A stretch of DNA of 64,000 bases from Enterococcus_K sp051713825 (GCF_051713825.1 NZ_JBIOQR010000001.1:2232001-2296000); one strand, 5' to 3'; counted from the first letter of the stretch, positions 17,921-26,777 are shown. Numbers and translations are program-made. Notes: generated from the letters alone by a model not told the origin.

Positions 17921-19324
17921 TCAATTATAAGTCTGCTTGGTTCTCTCTATTCTGATATCTATAAACCTATCTCCTGCACCAGTTCCACCGCCTTTGCTAA
18001 TGCCAATAAGATTATTTTTTGCTGCAATCAAAAATTGATATTCTTCTCCGATAGTTTCGGGTAATTTTACATTTTCAGGTTCACGATCTGAATAATGAAG
18101 GATTAATGATCCCCAAACTTTATTAGTGTTGGATTTTATAAATATCAGACTATTCATTGAAACCTCTTCGATGCTTATTTCAAAACTATATCTGGTGTTT
18201 ACATTTTGAGTTTTATAAAATGAACGACTGTTGATGTCAGTATTAAATGTTCCACACTGGTAAAATATTTTATCTTTCAAAACCTCTGAATAAAGTTCAA
18301 AATTTGATACACCATCTAAAGATTTTAAAAATGCGGGTTCATACACATTACTTAAATATACTTTTTTCCCTAAAACACCAGTATGATAAATCCCTCCATG
18401 CAAATTACTCATTTGAATATTTTCAAGCACTATAGGACCTCCATAAGAACTTGTATTTTCAATAATCATATGAGCTTTTTCTGCTCCACTTTTTATACCT
18501 GATGAATTTTTTTCTAAATATCCTTGAGTAATTCTTTTTACTGAATGAGCTCCAGAAAAGCAATATAATCCTGCCCCTCCGCTCTGTTCAGACAAGAATG
18601 TCTCTAATTGTAAAGCTGATCCCATGCCAAAACCAATACCATATCCTTTATTTCTTAATTCTTTATTCTCAGGATCATATTTTTCAATATCACCAATAAA
18701 CCTTTGACCTGATTTAATGCTACGAATATTTTTAATCAGTGTATTGTTCAGCTCTAAAGGGTTAGCACTTGTCCATTCTACTTTTTCACCATCAGAATAT
18801 TCTAAAGGCATCCCAAAAGCAATCCCATTATTATTACATTCTAGTGATACCAAATTTTCATATTTAGCATACCAGGATTTTACAATGAAAAAATTATATT
18901 CAGAACTTCCTTTTACAGCTACATTATTAATCTCTGATTCATTTGTTAAATATGACGCATAGACACCAAATCCGATTTTTCCATTGCAATCCAATTGAAT
19001 GTTCTTAAGTTTAACTTCACTTCTTTGTTCTATCGGCTCTGCACCGACCGCATTTCTTCCCATAAGAATAAACGCTGACTTGCTTTTAATCACATCTGAA
19101 GTAAATCTCAAAACAGCTGTAGGCCCATATCCTCTTATATTATTTGTTTCCCCGATTAGAGACTTCCCTTGTAAAATATTCAATGTTTCACTGATAATAT
19201 ATTCCCCTGGAGGTACTATCACTACTTTACTTTGACTTAACGCACTCTTGAATACCGCTGTATCATCATGTACCCCATCACCAAATGCCCCTAGTTCTTT
19301 AACGTTAACTATTTCTTTGTTCAT
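17921..19324 (-). CDS. Pectate-lyase-fold protein, cargo gene in the early region
   Basis: 467 residues. The N-terminus VKELGAFGDGVHDDTAVF is the classic start of the pectate lyase 3 / tailspike beta-helix family, followed by VIVPPGEYIISETLNI and LIGETN, as in phage depolymerases and polygalacturonase-like proteins. The middle shows repeated beta-strand-turn segments (IQLDCNGKIGFGVYAS, IENTSSYGGPIVLENIQM); the C-terminus is a separate beta-rich region. No signal peptide is visible. It overlaps the 74-residue gene upstream by 4 nt, so it is cotranscribed with replication genes instead of tail genes. It may be a lysogenic conversion factor, a depolymerase or an extra virion protein. Confidence 0.75.
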   Translation of the reverse strand: MNKEIVNVKELGAFGDGVHDDTAVFKSALSQSKVVIVPPGEYIISETLNILQGKSLIGETNNIRGYGPTAVLRFTSDVIKSKSAFILMGRNAVGAEPIEQRSEVKLKNIQLDCNGKIGFGVYASYLTNESEINNVAVKGSSEYNFFIVKSWYAKYENLVSLECNNNGIAFGMPLEYSDGEKVEWTSANPLELNNTLIKNIRSIKSGQRFIGDIEKYDPENKELRNKGYGIGFGMGSALQLETFLSEQSGGAGLYCFSGAHSVKRITQGYLEKNSSGIKSGAEKAHMIIENTSSYGGPIVLENIQMSNLHGGIYHTGVLGKKVYLSNVYEPAFLKSLDGVSNFELYSEVLKDKIFYQCGTFNTDINSRSFYKTQNVNTRYSFEISIEEVSMNSLIFIKSNTNKVWGSLILHYSDREPENVKLPETIGEEYQFLIAAKNNLIGISKGGGTGAGDRFIDIRIERTKQTYN

Positions 19325-19545
19325 ATTGTCTCTCCTACTTTCTCATATTGTTTCTGCTGGAAATCAATCAGCACTGTTAGAAACCCAATCACTAACGGAT
19401 GGTTATTGTATTTTTGAGATAACTCTCCAATCGAACGAATTAACCACGTCCAGTAGTCATCTGAGGTAATCGGATATCTCTGCAGCACTTGGTTTGATTC
19501 TTGCATCCATTGATGGATATCTTCGAACACGGCATTCCAATCCAT
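19321..19545 (-). CDS. Small acidic phage protein of unknown function
   Basis: 74 residues with the pattern YPITSDDYWTWLIRSIGELS followed by NNHPLVIGFLTVLIDF. It abuts the RusA gene upstream and overlaps the pectate-lyase-fold gene by 4 nt. Proteins of this look occur in early regions of enterococcal and lactobacillal prophages, but I know no function. Confidence 0.65.
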   Translation of the reverse strand: MDWNAVFEDIHQWMQESNQVLQRYPITSDDYWTWLIRSIGELSQKYNNHPLVIGFLTVLIDFQQKQYEKVGETI

Positions 19546-19953
19546 TCACAGCTCCTCGATTCTGATATAAATTCCCGGTATCTTCGCCCAAAACTTTTCT
19601 GTGATTTCACTAGCCACAAGTGCATCATCGACCCAATAGCCTAGATCAGTCATGCAATCCTTTAGTAACTTTTGTAGATTATCTGTATCTGGCTTCGTCG
19701 TCTTATACTCACCATCACTATGCTTACCTGTGACTGGAAAACACCATTTTGTAGTTAATCTGACAGCTTTTTTATATTTTTCATTTGGAACATGTTGTCC
19801 TAGATGTGCCATTAATTTAGAACGTGCTGCTTGTAAATCGGCAGGTTCATAGAAATGGGGTTTTCCTGTTTTAATCGTCATCTGAACATTAATTTGTTTT
19901 TGCTGGTGCGTCGTAGTCGGCACTTTCTTCATCGGCATGAAGAATTCAATCAT
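19546..19953 (-). CDS. rusA: RusA-family Holliday junction resolvase
   Basis: About 135 residues from the ATG at 19953, preceded by CAGGAGGGTGAGACGG and overlapping the upstream gene by 8 nt. The C-terminal block KPDTDNLQKLLKDCMTDLGY...DDALV contains the Asp residues of the RusA active site (D-x-D-N-L-x-K and D-D near the end). The enzyme cuts four-way junctions formed during phage recombination and before packaging. It belongs to the minus-strand early operon. Confidence 0.9.
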   Translation of the reverse strand: MIEFFMPMKKVPTTTHQQKQINVQMTIKTGKPHFYEPADLQAARSKLMAHLGQHVPNEKYKKAVRLTTKWCFPVTGKHSDGEYKTTKPDTDNLQKLLKDCMTDLGYWVDDALVASEITEKFWAKIPGIYIRIEEL

Positions 19954-20191
19954 CCGTCTCACCCTCCTGTTCCAACTCCATTCCGAGGTATTCCGCTTTT
20001 GGAAACCAGTTGTCGCATACAGCATTAATTGCAGTTGCTTTTCTAGAGTTGGATAAATGACTTGATTTTGTACGATACTTTACAAAAGGTGTCAATCCGC
20101 CCCAAAATATTCCATAACAATATCTATAGTGATTTCCTTTTTTCCACCAACCGACTTTATACTCGTCTAATGTTTTAAATCCATCACTCAT
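19946..20191 (-). CDS. Small early phage protein of unknown function
   Basis: About 81 residues from the ATG at 20191 (GGAGGACGAAG before it). Aromatic- and Cys-containing sequence (VGWWKKGNHYRYCYGIFWGG) followed by a basic segment and an acidic tail. The overlaps of 8 nt with both neighbours show coupling in the operon. No family recognised. Confidence 0.65.
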   Translation of the reverse strand: MSDGFKTLDEYKVGWWKKGNHYRYCYGIFWGGLTPFVKYRTKSSHLSNSRKATAINAVCDNWFPKAEYLGMELEQEGETDD

Positions 20192-20357
20192 CTTCGTCCT
20201 CCTCATCTATATCATCAAAAAGACTAGACATAATTTTTAATCTCCAATTAAACGTTTCTTCTGTAATTTCCTCGTCTAAATTTTCATGAAACATTGTACT
20301 TGTCGTGATCCCGTGTTTGTCACGTAATTCTTTATAAAGTTCTCTAACCGTTCTCAT
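20184..20357 (-). CDS. Small acidic early phage protein (57 residues)
   Basis: The ATG at 20357 opens a frame with MRTVRELYKELRDKHGI, then an acidic end (DDIDEEDEDE). It fills the gap between the 74-residue gene and the 81-residue gene and overlaps the latter by 8 nt. The acidic tail codons also supply the ribosome site of the next gene. Function unknown. Confidence 0.6.
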   Translation of the reverse strand: MRTVRELYKELRDKHGITTSTMFHENLDEEITEETFNWRLKIMSSLFDDIDEEDEDE

Positions 20358-20362
20358 AATGT

Positions 20363-20587
20363 CTATTCCTTCCCTTCGTGTCTTGGAACTTCTATTTCAT
20401 ATTTGACTACTTTTTTTCCATCCATAGACATTCCGCAACTTTTTAAAATTTTTATTTTGGATTTGTTTCCAGTTTGAAAAGCTATAAAACTGTATAGAAG
20501 CATTTCGGCAAAGATTTTCTGTTTACGACTCAGTTGCCTATATTCTTTAGTAAATTCATCCTCAATGTATTCCACCACAACCACCAC
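20363..20587 (-). CDS. Small early phage protein of unknown function
   Basis: Up to 74 residues. Several GTG starts are possible (20587, 20581, 20578); AAGAAAGTGG is the only nearby ribosome-site-like stretch. The product has a helical N-terminal half (EYRQLSRKQKIFAEMLLYSF) and a basic C-terminal half. It is the first gene after the promoter at 20607-20636. No family recognised. Confidence 0.6.
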   Translation of the reverse strand: MVVVVEYIEDEFTKEYRQLSRKQKIFAEMLLYSFIAFQTGNKSKIKILKSCGMSMDGKKVVKYEIEVPRHEGKE

Positions 20588-20606
20588 TTTCTTGTTATTT
20601 TATTTT

Positions 20607-20636
20607 GGTATAGTCCATTATTTTTTTCTCTGTCAA
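20607..20636 (-). promoter_or_regulatory. Sigma-A-type promoter
   Basis: Minus strand TTGACA (20636-20631), 18-nt spacer, TATACC (20612-20607); with a 17-nt spacer the -10 would be CTATAC. It would drive the 20587 gene and the small genes, RusA and the pectate-lyase-fold gene downstream. Confidence 0.55.
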
Positions 20637-20665
20637 ATTCTAATTTTTGTCGTGCTCTTCCCTTC

Positions 20666-20810
20666 TATCAATAGCTATCCCTGAAAGGGAGCTATTGATA
20701 AGGGAGGCAGACAGCGGTATAACAACGTTTTGAGATTGTAACTGTCTAGTAAATAGCTATTTTGAGTTTTACGGATACTTCGTTTTGTAAATATCTAGTA
20801 AATAGCTATT
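20666..20810. repeat. AATAGCTATT-type repeats and palindrome between replication genes
   Basis: The 229-nt non-coding gap holds a hairpin (TATCAATAGCT ... AGCTATTGATA, with an inner CCCT/AGGG stem) at 20666-20700 and two identical 17-nt direct copies, TCTAGTAAATAGCTATT, at 20745 and 20794. Each copy contains a palindromic AAATAGCTATTT-like core. This may be an origin-associated iteron set, an operator, or a terminator region after the primase-helicase gene. Confidence 0.6.
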
Positions 20811-20816
20811 GGTTGT

Positions 20817-23048
20817 TTACACTTGTTGTTCACTCTTTTTTTCTACTAGACCGTCTATAATTTCGAAGCCTTCATGTTTTTTTACTTTGTTATAGACAGT
20901 CTGACGAGAAACGTCTAAATACTCCACTAGATCATTCACCTCTATTGGACCGCCATCCATAGAAAGAGCGCTGAATGCTGTTTCAAGTTCCTTTTTAGAT
21001 TGTTCGCTACGAGACTGGTTAGCTTTCTTGGTACCTTTCTTCCAGTTCTCTTTCGGATCCTCATCTAGCTTGATATCTGCTAGCGAATCATCTAATTCAT
21101 GTACTGGATACCTAAACCACACATTTATCGGGTCGAACTTTGGGAACTCACGCAGTGTTCCTTCAATTCGCCAGGCAGTACATTGACGTGCAGCACGTAC
21201 CTGTTTTCTTCGTTCTTCCTCCACTTGCTGAAGGATAGCTTGCGAATGAATCGCACTCATAAGATGATGGCTCATCTGCTTAGGACTGAACACGTCATCT
21301 TGGCTAATATTCCCTACGTATGAAGGGTTATGTTTCTGAATCGCTTCATTGTAGACTGTACAAGCTGCTTCGCTTTCTAATGCTGTGTATCGTTCTTCAT
21401 TTACGGGTAATTCGATTAAATCTAGGATTGCGTCGGGATCCCGAGCGAACACTCCGGAACCACTCGAACGGTCAATTGAACTTTTCCCACCTTGCGAACC
21501 CTTTGAATGATGGTGACAATAGATCACTGCACACCCTAACTCGGTTGCAATTTTATCGAACTGATTTGTAAACTTAGCCATCTCATGCGCACTGTTTTCG
21601 TCCCCGGTCAACACTTTATAGATAGGGTCAATGATGACGGCCATGTATTCGGATTTTTGTGCACGTCGAATTAATTTTGGTGCCAGTTTATCTAGCGGAC
21701 TGGTCTTACCACGTAAATTCCAGATGTCGATATTCCCAACATTCGAATGGCCTTGACCAAGACGATTATAAATGTCAACGAAACGAATTTTTGCAGAACG
21801 AGCATCTAATTCCAAATTGACGTATAGCACTTTGCCTTGGGCACAATCGAAACCAAACCACTGTTTACCTTCAGCAATTGCTATGGCCAACTGAATTAGT
21901 GAGAATGATTTCCCAGCTTTTGACGGTCCCGCAATTAACATCTTGTGCCCTTGTCGTAACATGCCTTTGATTAGTTCAGGCGCAAGCTCAATCTCTTCAT
22001 CGAAAATATTGTCTAAGCTTTCTGGATCAGGCAAATCATCATTGACGCTTTCAATCCATTCTTTCCACTCATCCCATGACGCTTTACCTAAATTCGTATC
22101 AATAATATATTGCTTTTGGTCACCTCTGATGACACCAGGCATACGACTCAAACGGGATGGATTTCTGTTCTGGTTGTCATTTGTAAGCCCGTTCTTTTTG
22201 CAGACGTCATAGAGATAGTCGACTCGTTTCCGATATTCCGGATAGTTGTCTGCATCAACTTTGACAATAGCATGAATTGATTTTCCGCCACTGTATAACA
22301 TTGCTGTGATTGGTAATTCAAGTTCGCGCATTATCGCATTTTGCTTTTCAAGGCTCATGTTGTCAGACTCAACTAATGCGTATCTAAATTCTGTTACGTT
22401 GTCATTCTTTACGCCTTTTCCATCCACTGGGTTGAATCGAATCCATGCCCCGGCTTCTGGGTTATAATCGCCTAAAACTGCACCAATATCATCTCCACAA
22501 TGCGTCAGTTCTTCAATCAATTGTCCTGCGGTTCGGTCGTAAGCTCCTTTATTTGAAGGTTTCCACTTCCCATCTTCATCTTCCCAAGACTGGACGTTGT
22601 AGGCGACTGTTTCCGATGGCTCGAATAGCGTTTCAAGGTAACGAATAATCTGGCGTGCTGGATCCCAAACAGTAGGCTCATGGATTTCTTTTCCTTCAAT
22701 CCAATTCTTGTCGATAATGACCAACTCATCACGCTGCAGAGTGTCATTCCAATCTAACTCATGGCCACCATCTTCTTGCTTGTATGGTGAGCGCCATCCT
22801 TGTTCCTTAGCCAGTTGGGTAATTGTTGCGCCTGTAACTGGTTGTCCGGATCCCTCGAACGAAATCCATTTTTTAAAACATTCTCCTTCGTGATATCGCG
22901 CAGCGTCTTTTCGGCTCCACACATCCCAGTCGATAGCTGTATAGCCTTCATGCTTCAATGCCATGCCAACATTTGTCCATTCTTGATAAGACAATGCAGC
23001 CGGCTCTATATATTCAAGTAGTTCTAGTAAATCAAATTTATTTTCCAA
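20817..23048 (-). CDS. Replication primase-helicase (PriCT-2 / RepA-type ATPase)
   Basis: 743 residues from a TTG at 23048 with AGGTGAT upstream. Residues about 8-90 resemble a PriCT-2 domain (SYQEWTNVGMALKHEG..IDWDVWSR). Residues about 190-330 resemble a RepB-like primase core (GAVLGDYNPEAGAWIRFNP, LYSGGKSIHAIVKVDA). A RecA-fold helicase follows, with Walker A GPSKAGKS (K380) and a Walker B-like AVIIDPI. The C-terminus ends in a helix-turn-helix-like element (DLVEYLDVSRQTVYNKVKKH). Together these make a single-chain replicative primase-helicase that opens and primes the phage origin. The domain order is seen directly; the biochemistry is from family knowledge. Confidence 0.85.
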   Translation of the reverse strand: MENKFDLLELLEYIEPAALSYQEWTNVGMALKHEGYTAIDWDVWSRKDAARYHEGECFKKWISFEGSGQPVTGATITQLAKEQGWRSPYKQEDGGHELDWNDTLQRDELVIIDKNWIEGKEIHEPTVWDPARQIIRYLETLFEPSETVAYNVQSWEDEDGKWKPSNKGAYDRTAGQLIEELTHCGDDIGAVLGDYNPEAGAWIRFNPVDGKGVKNDNVTEFRYALVESDNMSLEKQNAIMRELELPITAMLYSGGKSIHAIVKVDADNYPEYRKRVDYLYDVCKKNGLTNDNQNRNPSRLSRMPGVIRGDQKQYIIDTNLGKASWDEWKEWIESVNDDLPDPESLDNIFDEEIELAPELIKGMLRQGHKMLIAGPSKAGKSFSLIQLAIAIAEGKQWFGFDCAQGKVLYVNLELDARSAKIRFVDIYNRLGQGHSNVGNIDIWNLRGKTSPLDKLAPKLIRRAQKSEYMAVIIDPIYKVLTGDENSAHEMAKFTNQFDKIATELGCAVIYCHHHSKGSQGGKSSIDRSSGSGVFARDPDAILDLIELPVNEERYTALESEAACTVYNEAIQKHNPSYVGNISQDDVFSPKQMSHHLMSAIHSQAILQQVEEERRKQVRAARQCTAWRIEGTLREFPKFDPINVWFRYPVHELDDSLADIKLDEDPKENWKKGTKKANQSRSEQSKKELETAFSALSMDGGPIEVNDLVEYLDVSRQTVYNKVKKHEGFEIIDGLVEKKSEQQV

Positions 23049-23069
23049 GGTAGTATCACCTACTTTCTT

Positions 23070-23078
23070 TGGTATAAT
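23070..23078 (+). promoter_or_regulatory. Extended -10 promoter for the DUF4145-like gene
   Basis: TGGTATAAT (TG-n-TATAAT), 32 nt before the ATG, with no good -35. It gives this plus-strand gene a promoter independent of the leftward phage operons. Confidence 0.6.
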
Positions 23079-23109
23079 GGTAGAAAAACAATAAGGAGAA
23101 CCTTACAAC

Positions 23110-23838
23110 ATGATTCATAAAGAAGTAAATACTTATTTACTAGATGAAAATAGCATACGTTCAGTCGCGATTGAAATTGAAGAACCACGTATATGCATGC
23201 ACTGTAAAAACACGGGAGATCAATTATATATAACCGGGTGTGGTACTTTAGGAAAAATGGATAGGCAAAAAGGTGGAATCTGTATTTTTGCTTGCAAATT
23301 TTGTGGCTCTAATACCATTCACCTTATGGAAGTAACTGATAAAAATAAGGATTCTTTTGATTCAGAAAAAGACTATTATTTGAAATCAATTGAAACTATA
23401 CCATTCAACACAACAAACTCTGCTGAAATATCTGATAGTATAAAAAAAATGTCCCCAGATTTTCATAATATATATAATGAGGCAAATCAAGCTGAGGAAC
23501 AAAAACTAAAATCCATAGCAGGTATGGCCTATAGGAAAGCTGTAGAATTTCTAATTACTGATTATCTGTTATCCTACCCTGTTGAAGGAGTGTCCGAAGA
23601 ATGGCTGAAAGACTACAAGACCTCCTTATCCAACAAAATTAATGTGTTACCAAATGAAACTATCAAAAATTTATCTAAGGCAATTTCATTTATCGGTAAT
23701 GATGAGACACATTACACTAGACGTCATCCAGAACATGATATTGAATCTATAAAAATGTTTCTCAAGGCATTACTGAGCCATATTGATAATGAAATGGTAA
23801 TTCTTGAAGCAAATAAACTGTTAAACAAACCTAAATAG
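23110..23838 (+). CDS. DUF4145-like protein, plus-strand cargo gene (candidate superinfection or defence factor)
   Basis: 242 residues, AAGGAGAACC before the ATG. It lies opposite to the surrounding early genes and is visibly more AT-rich than they are. The N-terminal part has two Cys pairs (CMHCKNTG and ACKFCGS) that could bind zinc. The C-terminal part shows a DUF4145-like pattern: SIAGMAYRKAVEFLI, LSNKIN, and FIGNDETHY, the last being the usual IGN-x-x-AH-like block. DUF4145 occurs alone and fused to restriction or nucleic-acid enzymes, so a role in defence is possible but unproven. Its own promoter suggests expression in the lysogen. Confidence 0.7.
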   Translation: MIHKEVNTYLLDENSIRSVAIEIEEPRICMHCKNTGDQLYITGCGTLGKMDRQKGGICIFACKFCGSNTIHLMEVTDKNKDSFDSEKDYYLKSIETIPFNTTNSAEISDSIKKMSPDFHNIYNEANQAEEQKLKSIAGMAYRKAVEFLITDYLLSYPVEGVSEEWLKDYKTSLSNKINVLPNETIKNLSKAISFIGNDETHYTRRHPEHDIESIKMFLKALLSHIDNEMVILEANKLLNKPK

Positions 23839-23965
23839 TTTCTTTTAAATAGTTGATTAACTTGGCATTTGTTGCTATAGCTTTTTCCAACGTTTCAGTC
23901 TGAACATCTATTAAAGCTTCAAGAAAAGCTATCCGTTCTTTTAAGTATTGATTTTCTTGTTCCAT
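23831..23965 (-). CDS. Short coiled-coil phage protein (44 residues)
   Basis: The ATG at 23965 has AGGAGAAATTAATT before it. The product (MEQENQYLKERIAFLEALID...) has heptad spacing and should form a coiled coil. It is 12 nt after the helicase gene and its end overlaps the convergent DUF4145-like gene by 8 nt. It may be a small partner of the helicase; function unknown. Confidence 0.65.
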   Translation of the reverse strand: MEQENQYLKERIAFLEALIDVQTETLEKAIATNAKLINYLKETI

Positions 23966-23977
23966 AATTAATTTCTC

Positions 23978-25567
23978 CTATTCTGGCACATATTCTGTAG
24001 GAATTAACCCTACTGGTAGTCGCCACCCATTAGCAGCAATACGATTAATCATCTTACTTGAATTTTCAAATGACCACGTACCCACATTTTTAAAACCTCG
24101 TTGCTCCAATAATCGAATTTGTTTAGGCGTAGCTAGTCCTGCTTCTTTTCGTTTTTGCAAGCGATCAAGCATGAGACTAGCTTTTCCTGCGTTGTCTATC
24201 ATATCTGGCAGTATCCCTAGTTTTTCCAATGCTGATACTTGTTGCTCAGATGGTGGACCCATCTCCCAACCGAATGAAGGTACATAACTTGTTAAATCTT
24301 CTGCTTGAATTGACATTTCAAACTGCAATGGATCCACAAGCTTTTGTTTCCTCTTCCGCATTTCAGCAAGCTGTTTGGCTAAGGCTTCTTCTCGTTCAGC
24401 GATGACATCTTTCTCGGCTTGTACTTCTGCATCTTGGATATCTATTGCAAAACCTTGCTCACCTGCATCTTCAATATTCTCTGTCATCTTCTTGGCCACC
24501 TCATCACTGCTAGCAATCAAATGCGCCGGATGACAAAGTTCATGCCGTTCTGTGTGCCACAAGAAATCTAGTAAGAGTAATTCTTCTTTACCCGGAAATA
24601 ATCGAGTTCCACGACCGACTATTTGACTGTATAGGCTGCGTACTTTTGTCGGTCTCAAAACCACAATACAGTCGACAGATGGACAGTCCCAACCTTCAGT
24701 TAGTAACATCGAATTACAAAGCACATCGTATTTACCATTGTCAAAATCCTCTAAAATTTCTGCACGGTCTTTTGAGTCACCATCTACTTCTGCAGCCCTC
24801 AGACCTTTTTCGTTTAAAATGTCACGGAACTTCTTACTCGTTTTTACTAGTGGAAGAAATACGACTGACTTCCGATTGGAACAATGTTTTACCATCTCAT
24901 CGGCAATTTGATACAAGTATGGATCTAATGCAGTACCTAAATCCTTTGCTTTAAAGTCCCCGGCTTGTTGTCCAACTGTGGTTAAGTCCAATTTCAATGG
25001 AATAGTCAATGCTTTGATTGGTGACAGATACCCTTGTTTAATTGCTTCAGGCAAAGTGTATTCGTAGGCTAATGATTCAAAATAAGATCCTAGATTTCTC
25101 ATATCGCCACGGTCTGGAGTCGCTGTAACACCTAACACGTTTGACTTCTCAAAATGTTTTAATACCCGTTGATAGCCATCACTTATGCAGTGATGAGCCT
25201 CATCAACGACAATTGTGTCAAAAAAATCAGCTGGGAACTTGCTCAGTCGTTTTTCCCTCATTAGTGTTTGAACAGATCCAACAACTACCCGGAAGAAACT
25301 CCCTAGGCTTGTCTGTTCCGCTTTTTCGGTTGCTGTTTTAAGTCCCGTAGACTTTTCTAATTTGTCTGAAGCTTGGTCAAGCAATTCTCCCCTATGAGCA
25401 AGGACGAGCACACGCTCGCCCATCCTCACACGATCTTCAATTACTTTCGAGAAAACAATCGTCTTCCCGCACCCAGTAGGTAGGACAAGCAGCGTCTTTT
25501 TCTTGCCACTTGCCCACTCCTGTTGGATGGATTCCCTCGCTTCATTCTGATATGGACGTAGCTCCAT
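23978..25567 (-). CDS. SF2 DEAD/DEAH-box DNA helicase
   Basis: 529 residues, ATG at 25567. It has helicase motifs in order: Q-like LRPYQNEA at the start, Walker A LPTGCGKT (residues about 29-36), VLAHRGELLDQ, DEAH in VVDEAHHC, GVTATPDRGD, and a second RecA lobe with LLTEGWDCPSVD and SQIVGRGTRL. The C-terminal 130 residues contain an extra domain with two matching EKLGI / EQRGFKN-like segments. It is of the SSL2/RadD-like type used in phage replication modules. It lies between the coiled-coil gene and a conserved unknown gene. Confidence 0.88.
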   Translation of the reverse strand: MELRPYQNEARESIQQEWASGKKKTLLVLPTGCGKTIVFSKVIEDRVRMGERVLVLAHRGELLDQASDKLEKSTGLKTATEKAEQTSLGSFFRVVVGSVQTLMREKRLSKFPADFFDTIVVDEAHHCISDGYQRVLKHFEKSNVLGVTATPDRGDMRNLGSYFESLAYEYTLPEAIKQGYLSPIKALTIPLKLDLTTVGQQAGDFKAKDLGTALDPYLYQIADEMVKHCSNRKSVVFLPLVKTSKKFRDILNEKGLRAAEVDGDSKDRAEILEDFDNGKYDVLCNSMLLTEGWDCPSVDCIVVLRPTKVRSLYSQIVGRGTRLFPGKEELLLLDFLWHTERHELCHPAHLIASSDEVAKKMTENIEDAGEQGFAIDIQDAEVQAEKDVIAEREEALAKQLAEMRKRKQKLVDPLQFEMSIQAEDLTSYVPSFGWEMGPPSEQQVSALEKLGILPDMIDNAGKASLMLDRLQKRKEAGLATPKQIRLLEQRGFKNVGTWSFENSSKMINRIAANGWRLPVGLIPTEYVPE

Positions 25568-25577
25568 GGGGTCCCTC

Positions 25578-26327
25578 CTAAGCTATAATCGTAATTCTTC
25601 CCGCTTCAATTTCTTCTGACAGTTGTTCTTTGAGATACTCACGGATATTCACAATCGCTTGATTTCTCCACGCTCCTCCATCAGCTTCAAAGATAGCGCC
25701 ACGAGGACCGTCTTTCATGCGGAAAATAAATTGACTTTCAGGCTGTTTTACTTCTAAAAATGTTCTAAACGGTGCTAGCGTGACTGGATTGGGTACCTTC
25801 ACAGATGCCTTAGTTGCAACCCCTTGATTAATCGTGACCGCTTGGCTTACACCGTCGTCCCCGGTGCTCTTCACGTTGTCTTCTGATACATTACCAACTA
25901 CTTTTAGTAAAATATCTCGATAATTATTTGGAACGAATTTGGACTGCAAGGAGATATTAAAATCTTCCATATCTAAGAAATAGTCAAAGTCAAACCGAGG
26001 AACAATTGCCTTGGCAACCGCTAACGTTTCACGGCTACCATCAACTTCAAGCAGTCCATTTAAAACAACACTTGATTCATTTTTTACATGTACAATCAAC
26101 GGTTTATCCGTACGATCTAAGTTTGCTTTCACATAGTTAACAAATCCCGAAAGAGTTTTGATTACTAAGTGTTCTTTTGCAGTGAAGACACGAGGTAGAA
26201 GTTCCTCCGATCGTCCCCCGCTATCAATCACTAACCAACGCTCATCATTGTCAAAATTAATCAATCTGTCTTCTGGTTTAATGCCTTGCTCCATTAGATA
26301 TTGAATTGCCTCTTTTGTCATTGTCAT
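25578..26327 (-). CDS. Conserved early phage protein, possibly YfdQ/DUF2303-like
   Basis: 249 residues. The C-terminal block PFRTFLEVKQPESQFIFRMK followed by EADGGAWRNQAI resembles what I remember of YfdQ/DUF2303 proteins, which occur beside recombination genes in phages. That match is from memory and not certain. It has no catalytic motif I can name. It sits in the replication/recombination cluster between the helicase and the gene at 26332, with spacing under 12 nt on both sides. Confidence 0.6.
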   Translation of the reverse strand: MTMTKEAIQYLMEQGIKPEDRLINFDNDERWLVIDSGGRSEELLPRVFTAKEHLVIKTLSGFVNYVKANLDRTDKPLIVHVKNESSVVLNGLLEVDGSRETLAVAKAIVPRFDFDYFLDMEDFNISLQSKFVPNNYRDILLKVVGNVSEDNVKSTGDDGVSQAVTINQGVATKASVKVPNPVTLAPFRTFLEVKQPESQFIFRMKDGPRGAIFEADGGAWRNQAIVNIREYLKEQLSEEIEAGRITIIA

Positions 26328-26331
26328 TTAT

Positions 26332-26760
26332 TTATCCTCTTTTCTGTTGTAAGTCGATTATTTGTTGTTTCTTTGCTTCTTCTTTTTCAATCACATCCAC
26401 CGGTACACCTGTATCGGTTTTTACTTGTCCATCTACTGTATCGATATATGTTTGACCAGGAACGGACGATTTTAATTCATGGGCTTCTACTTTTCCGGTT
26501 GTTAAATCTCGACCAGTAAGAACTGTAGTAGATACTCCCTCAACTGGTGCAAGTTTGGTTGTAAAATCACTGCTAACCGCAATTACTTGCCGGTTGTCAT
26601 CTGGTTTAAAATCTAGTTTAATTGTGACTGTTCGCTTCACACCTGCAGGCGTATTAGGGTCATGGATATTGCTGAACACCTTTTGCAGTTCACCATCCAA
26701 TTTTTCTTGGATGGCGCCTTCTGCTAGTTCGGATAATTGTAAGTCAATCTCTTTACTCAT
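26332..26760 (-). CDS. Conserved early phage protein, replication-terminator-like annotation group
   Basis: 142 residues. The N-terminus EIDLQLSELAEGAIQEKLDGELQKV with NIHDPNTPAGVKRTVTIKL is the pattern of a widespread phage family often labelled replication terminator protein; I know of no experimental basis for that name. The rest is beta-rich with a lysine/glutamine C-terminal end. It belongs to the single-strand binding and recombination cluster. Confidence 0.6.
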   Translation of the reverse strand: MSKEIDLQLSELAEGAIQEKLDGELQKVFSNIHDPNTPAGVKRTVTIKLDFKPDDNRQVIAVSSDFTTKLAPVEGVSTTVLTGRDLTTGKVEAHELKSSVPGQTYIDTVDGQVKTDTGVPVDVIEKEEAKKQQIIDLQQKRG

Positions 26761-26777
26761 TATTTTCTCCTCCTAGA

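Noticed and set aside
23070..23078. Reading TATACCAAA on the minus strand as -10 elements for the leftward genes at 23.0 and 30.4 kb
   Set aside because: No acceptable -35 at 16-18 nt there; the plus-strand extended -10 reading fits better, except at 20.6 kb where a TTGACA exists.
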